A DNA stretch of 15,560 nt, taken from DASRHD01 sp035499715 (GTDB lineage: Bacteria > Verrucomicrobiota > Verrucomicrobiia > Opitutales > Opitutaceae). The stretch lies in assembly GCA_035499715.1 (NCBI GenBank), contig DATJYF010000036.1, forward strand, positions 1 to 15,560. Reading direction: 5' to 3'. Shown here piece by piece: positions 14,777-15,560 of the stretch. The position numbers were made by a program, and so were the translations under genes. Below the pieces are notes generated by a model. That model saw nothing but the letters and a program-made list of their open reading frames with translations. It did no database searches and was not told the DNA's origin. The first letter of the stretch is position 1, and each line of letters begins with the position of its first letter.

Positions 14777-15558
14777 CGAACAAGCAGCGCCTCGACCTCA
14801 TCGGGCAATACATCCGCGAGCACAAATACGCCGACCTGCACACGCTCGCGGCCCGCTTCGCCACGTCGCTTTCCACCGTGCGCCGCGCGCTGGACGAACT
14901 CGAGGCGCGCGGCGTGCTCCGCCGCCATCACGGCGGGGCCTCGCTGGTCGAAACCGACGAGGTGGCCAAGGAATACGATTTCATCGCCCGCGACCAGCGG
15001 CAGGTGGAGGAAAAATACGCCATCGCCCGGGTCATCGCCGATCTGGTCGCACCCGGGATGACCGTGATCCTCGACGGCGGTACGTCCATTTACGCCGTCG
15101 CCCGCCTCCTCGCCACCAAGCGCCTGCAAGTCATCACCAATTCGCTCCCCATCGCCGGCCTTTTCAGCGAAATTGGCTCGCTTGAAACCATCGTCACCGG
15201 CGGCGGCGTGCACAGCCGCCTCGGCGTGCTGGTCGGCCCGCAATGCGAGCAGACGCTTTCGCAAATCCACGCCGATCTCGCGATCCTCGGCGGCGGCGGC
15301 ATTACCGAGGAGGGCGTGTGGAACCACAACGCCCTCATCGTCGCCGCCCAGCGCAAGATGATCGGCGCCGCCGAACGCACGATCTTCGCGCTGGATAACT
15401 CGAAGTTCGGCCGCAAGGCCCTCAGCCTCACCGCGCCCTTCGAGGCCCGCTTCACGATCGTCACGGACACGCGCCCGACGCCGGCCGTCGCGCGCGCGAA
15501 CAACGCCGCCGGCGCGCGGCTCACGCTGGCCGAGAGGAAACCGGCGCCCCGCTCCTAG
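14773..15558 (+). CDS. DeoR-family transcriptional regulator
   Basis: 261 residues, normal for the family. The N-terminal winged helix-turn-helix (about 1-58) shows the DeoR pattern KQRLDLIGQYI, then LAARFATSLSTVRRALDELEARGVLRRHHGGA (26-57). The C-terminal sugar-phosphate sensor domain has ILDGGTSIYAVARLL (99-113), VITNS (120-124), VTGGGVHSRLGVLVGP (141-156), ILGGGGITEEGVWN (171-184) and ALDNSKFG (206-213). Such proteins normally repress sugar catabolic genes until a phosphorylated sugar binds. Its ATG overlaps the GT4 stop, so the two are probably translated together. The stop is two bases from the window edge; sugar-kinase or aldolase genes often follow DeoR genes but cannot be seen here. 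The last ~15 residues are a basic, poorly conserved tail. Confidence 0.93.
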   Translation: MTNKQRLDLIGQYIREHKYADLHTLAARFATSLSTVRRALDELEARGVLRRHHGGASLVETDEVAKEYDFIARDQRQVEEKYAIARVIADLVAPGMTVILDGGTSIYAVARLLATKRLQVITNSLPIAGLFSEIGSLETIVTGGGVHSRLGVLVGPQCEQTLSQIHADLAILGGGGITEEGVWNHNALIVAAQRKMIGAAERTIFALDNSKFGRKALSLTAPFEARFTIVTDTRPTPAVARANNAAGARLTLAERKPAPRS

Positions 15559-15560
15559 CG

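Overview
The window reads as chromosomal housekeeping DNA from a G+C-rich member of the PVC superphylum, most likely Verrucomicrobiota of the Opitutales/Opitutaceae type. This placement is inference. It rests on a 51-residue small basic protein of the kind annotated in Verrucomicrobia, Chlamydiae and Planctomycetes (10772-10927), a short 'MRDDYIKEAQKV' type omega subunit, dense G+C-rich coding with long antisense shadow ORFs, and almost no Shine-Dalgarno motifs. Lipid A/LPS-type genes indicate a Gram-negative cell envelope. There is no phage, plasmid, transposase or CRISPR locus.

Left part (1-3551, minus strand): a likely operon in the order GT9 heptosyltransferase-like gene, serS, tilS, then the first codons of a gene that is probably ftsH and runs off the left edge. 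Between serS and tilS sits a palindrome with perfect 28-bp arms; its left arm contains the tilS start codon. Divergent from this block is a 635-residue fusion (3648-5555, plus) joining an LpxL/HtrB-like lipid A acyltransferase to a second GT9 glycosyltransferase. The two divergent genes together look like a small LPS or lipid A assembly locus.

Middle (5643-8648): oppD and oppF, a pair of oligopeptide/dipeptide ABC-transporter ATPases without their permeases or binding protein; trmL, a tRNA wobble 2'-O-methyltransferase, convergent with oppF, the two stops sharing one CTAG; and a receiver-only response regulator with a GTG start and a good intrinsic terminator.

Right-middle (8680-11744): rpoZ, smpB and thrB form a minus-strand operon with a recognisable promoter upstream of rpoZ. 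Opposite to it run cutA and the small basic protein, ending at a strong terminator, followed by a DedA-family membrane protein. A tRNA-Arg(CCG) gene with encoded CCA lies just past dedA on the other strand.

Right end (11829-15558): a minus-strand pair of a small four-helix membrane protein (Phage_holin_4_2/YvlD type) and lpdA (dihydrolipoamide dehydrogenase), and a divergent plus-strand pair of a GT4 glycosyltransferase and a DeoR-family regulator overlapping by ATGA.

I did not find a clear novel multi-gene system. The points most worth a second look are the acyltransferase-glycosyltransferase fusion, three different short dispersed-repeat-like sequences lodged in or beside genes, the palindrome at the tilS start, and the start-codon context without Shine-Dalgarno.
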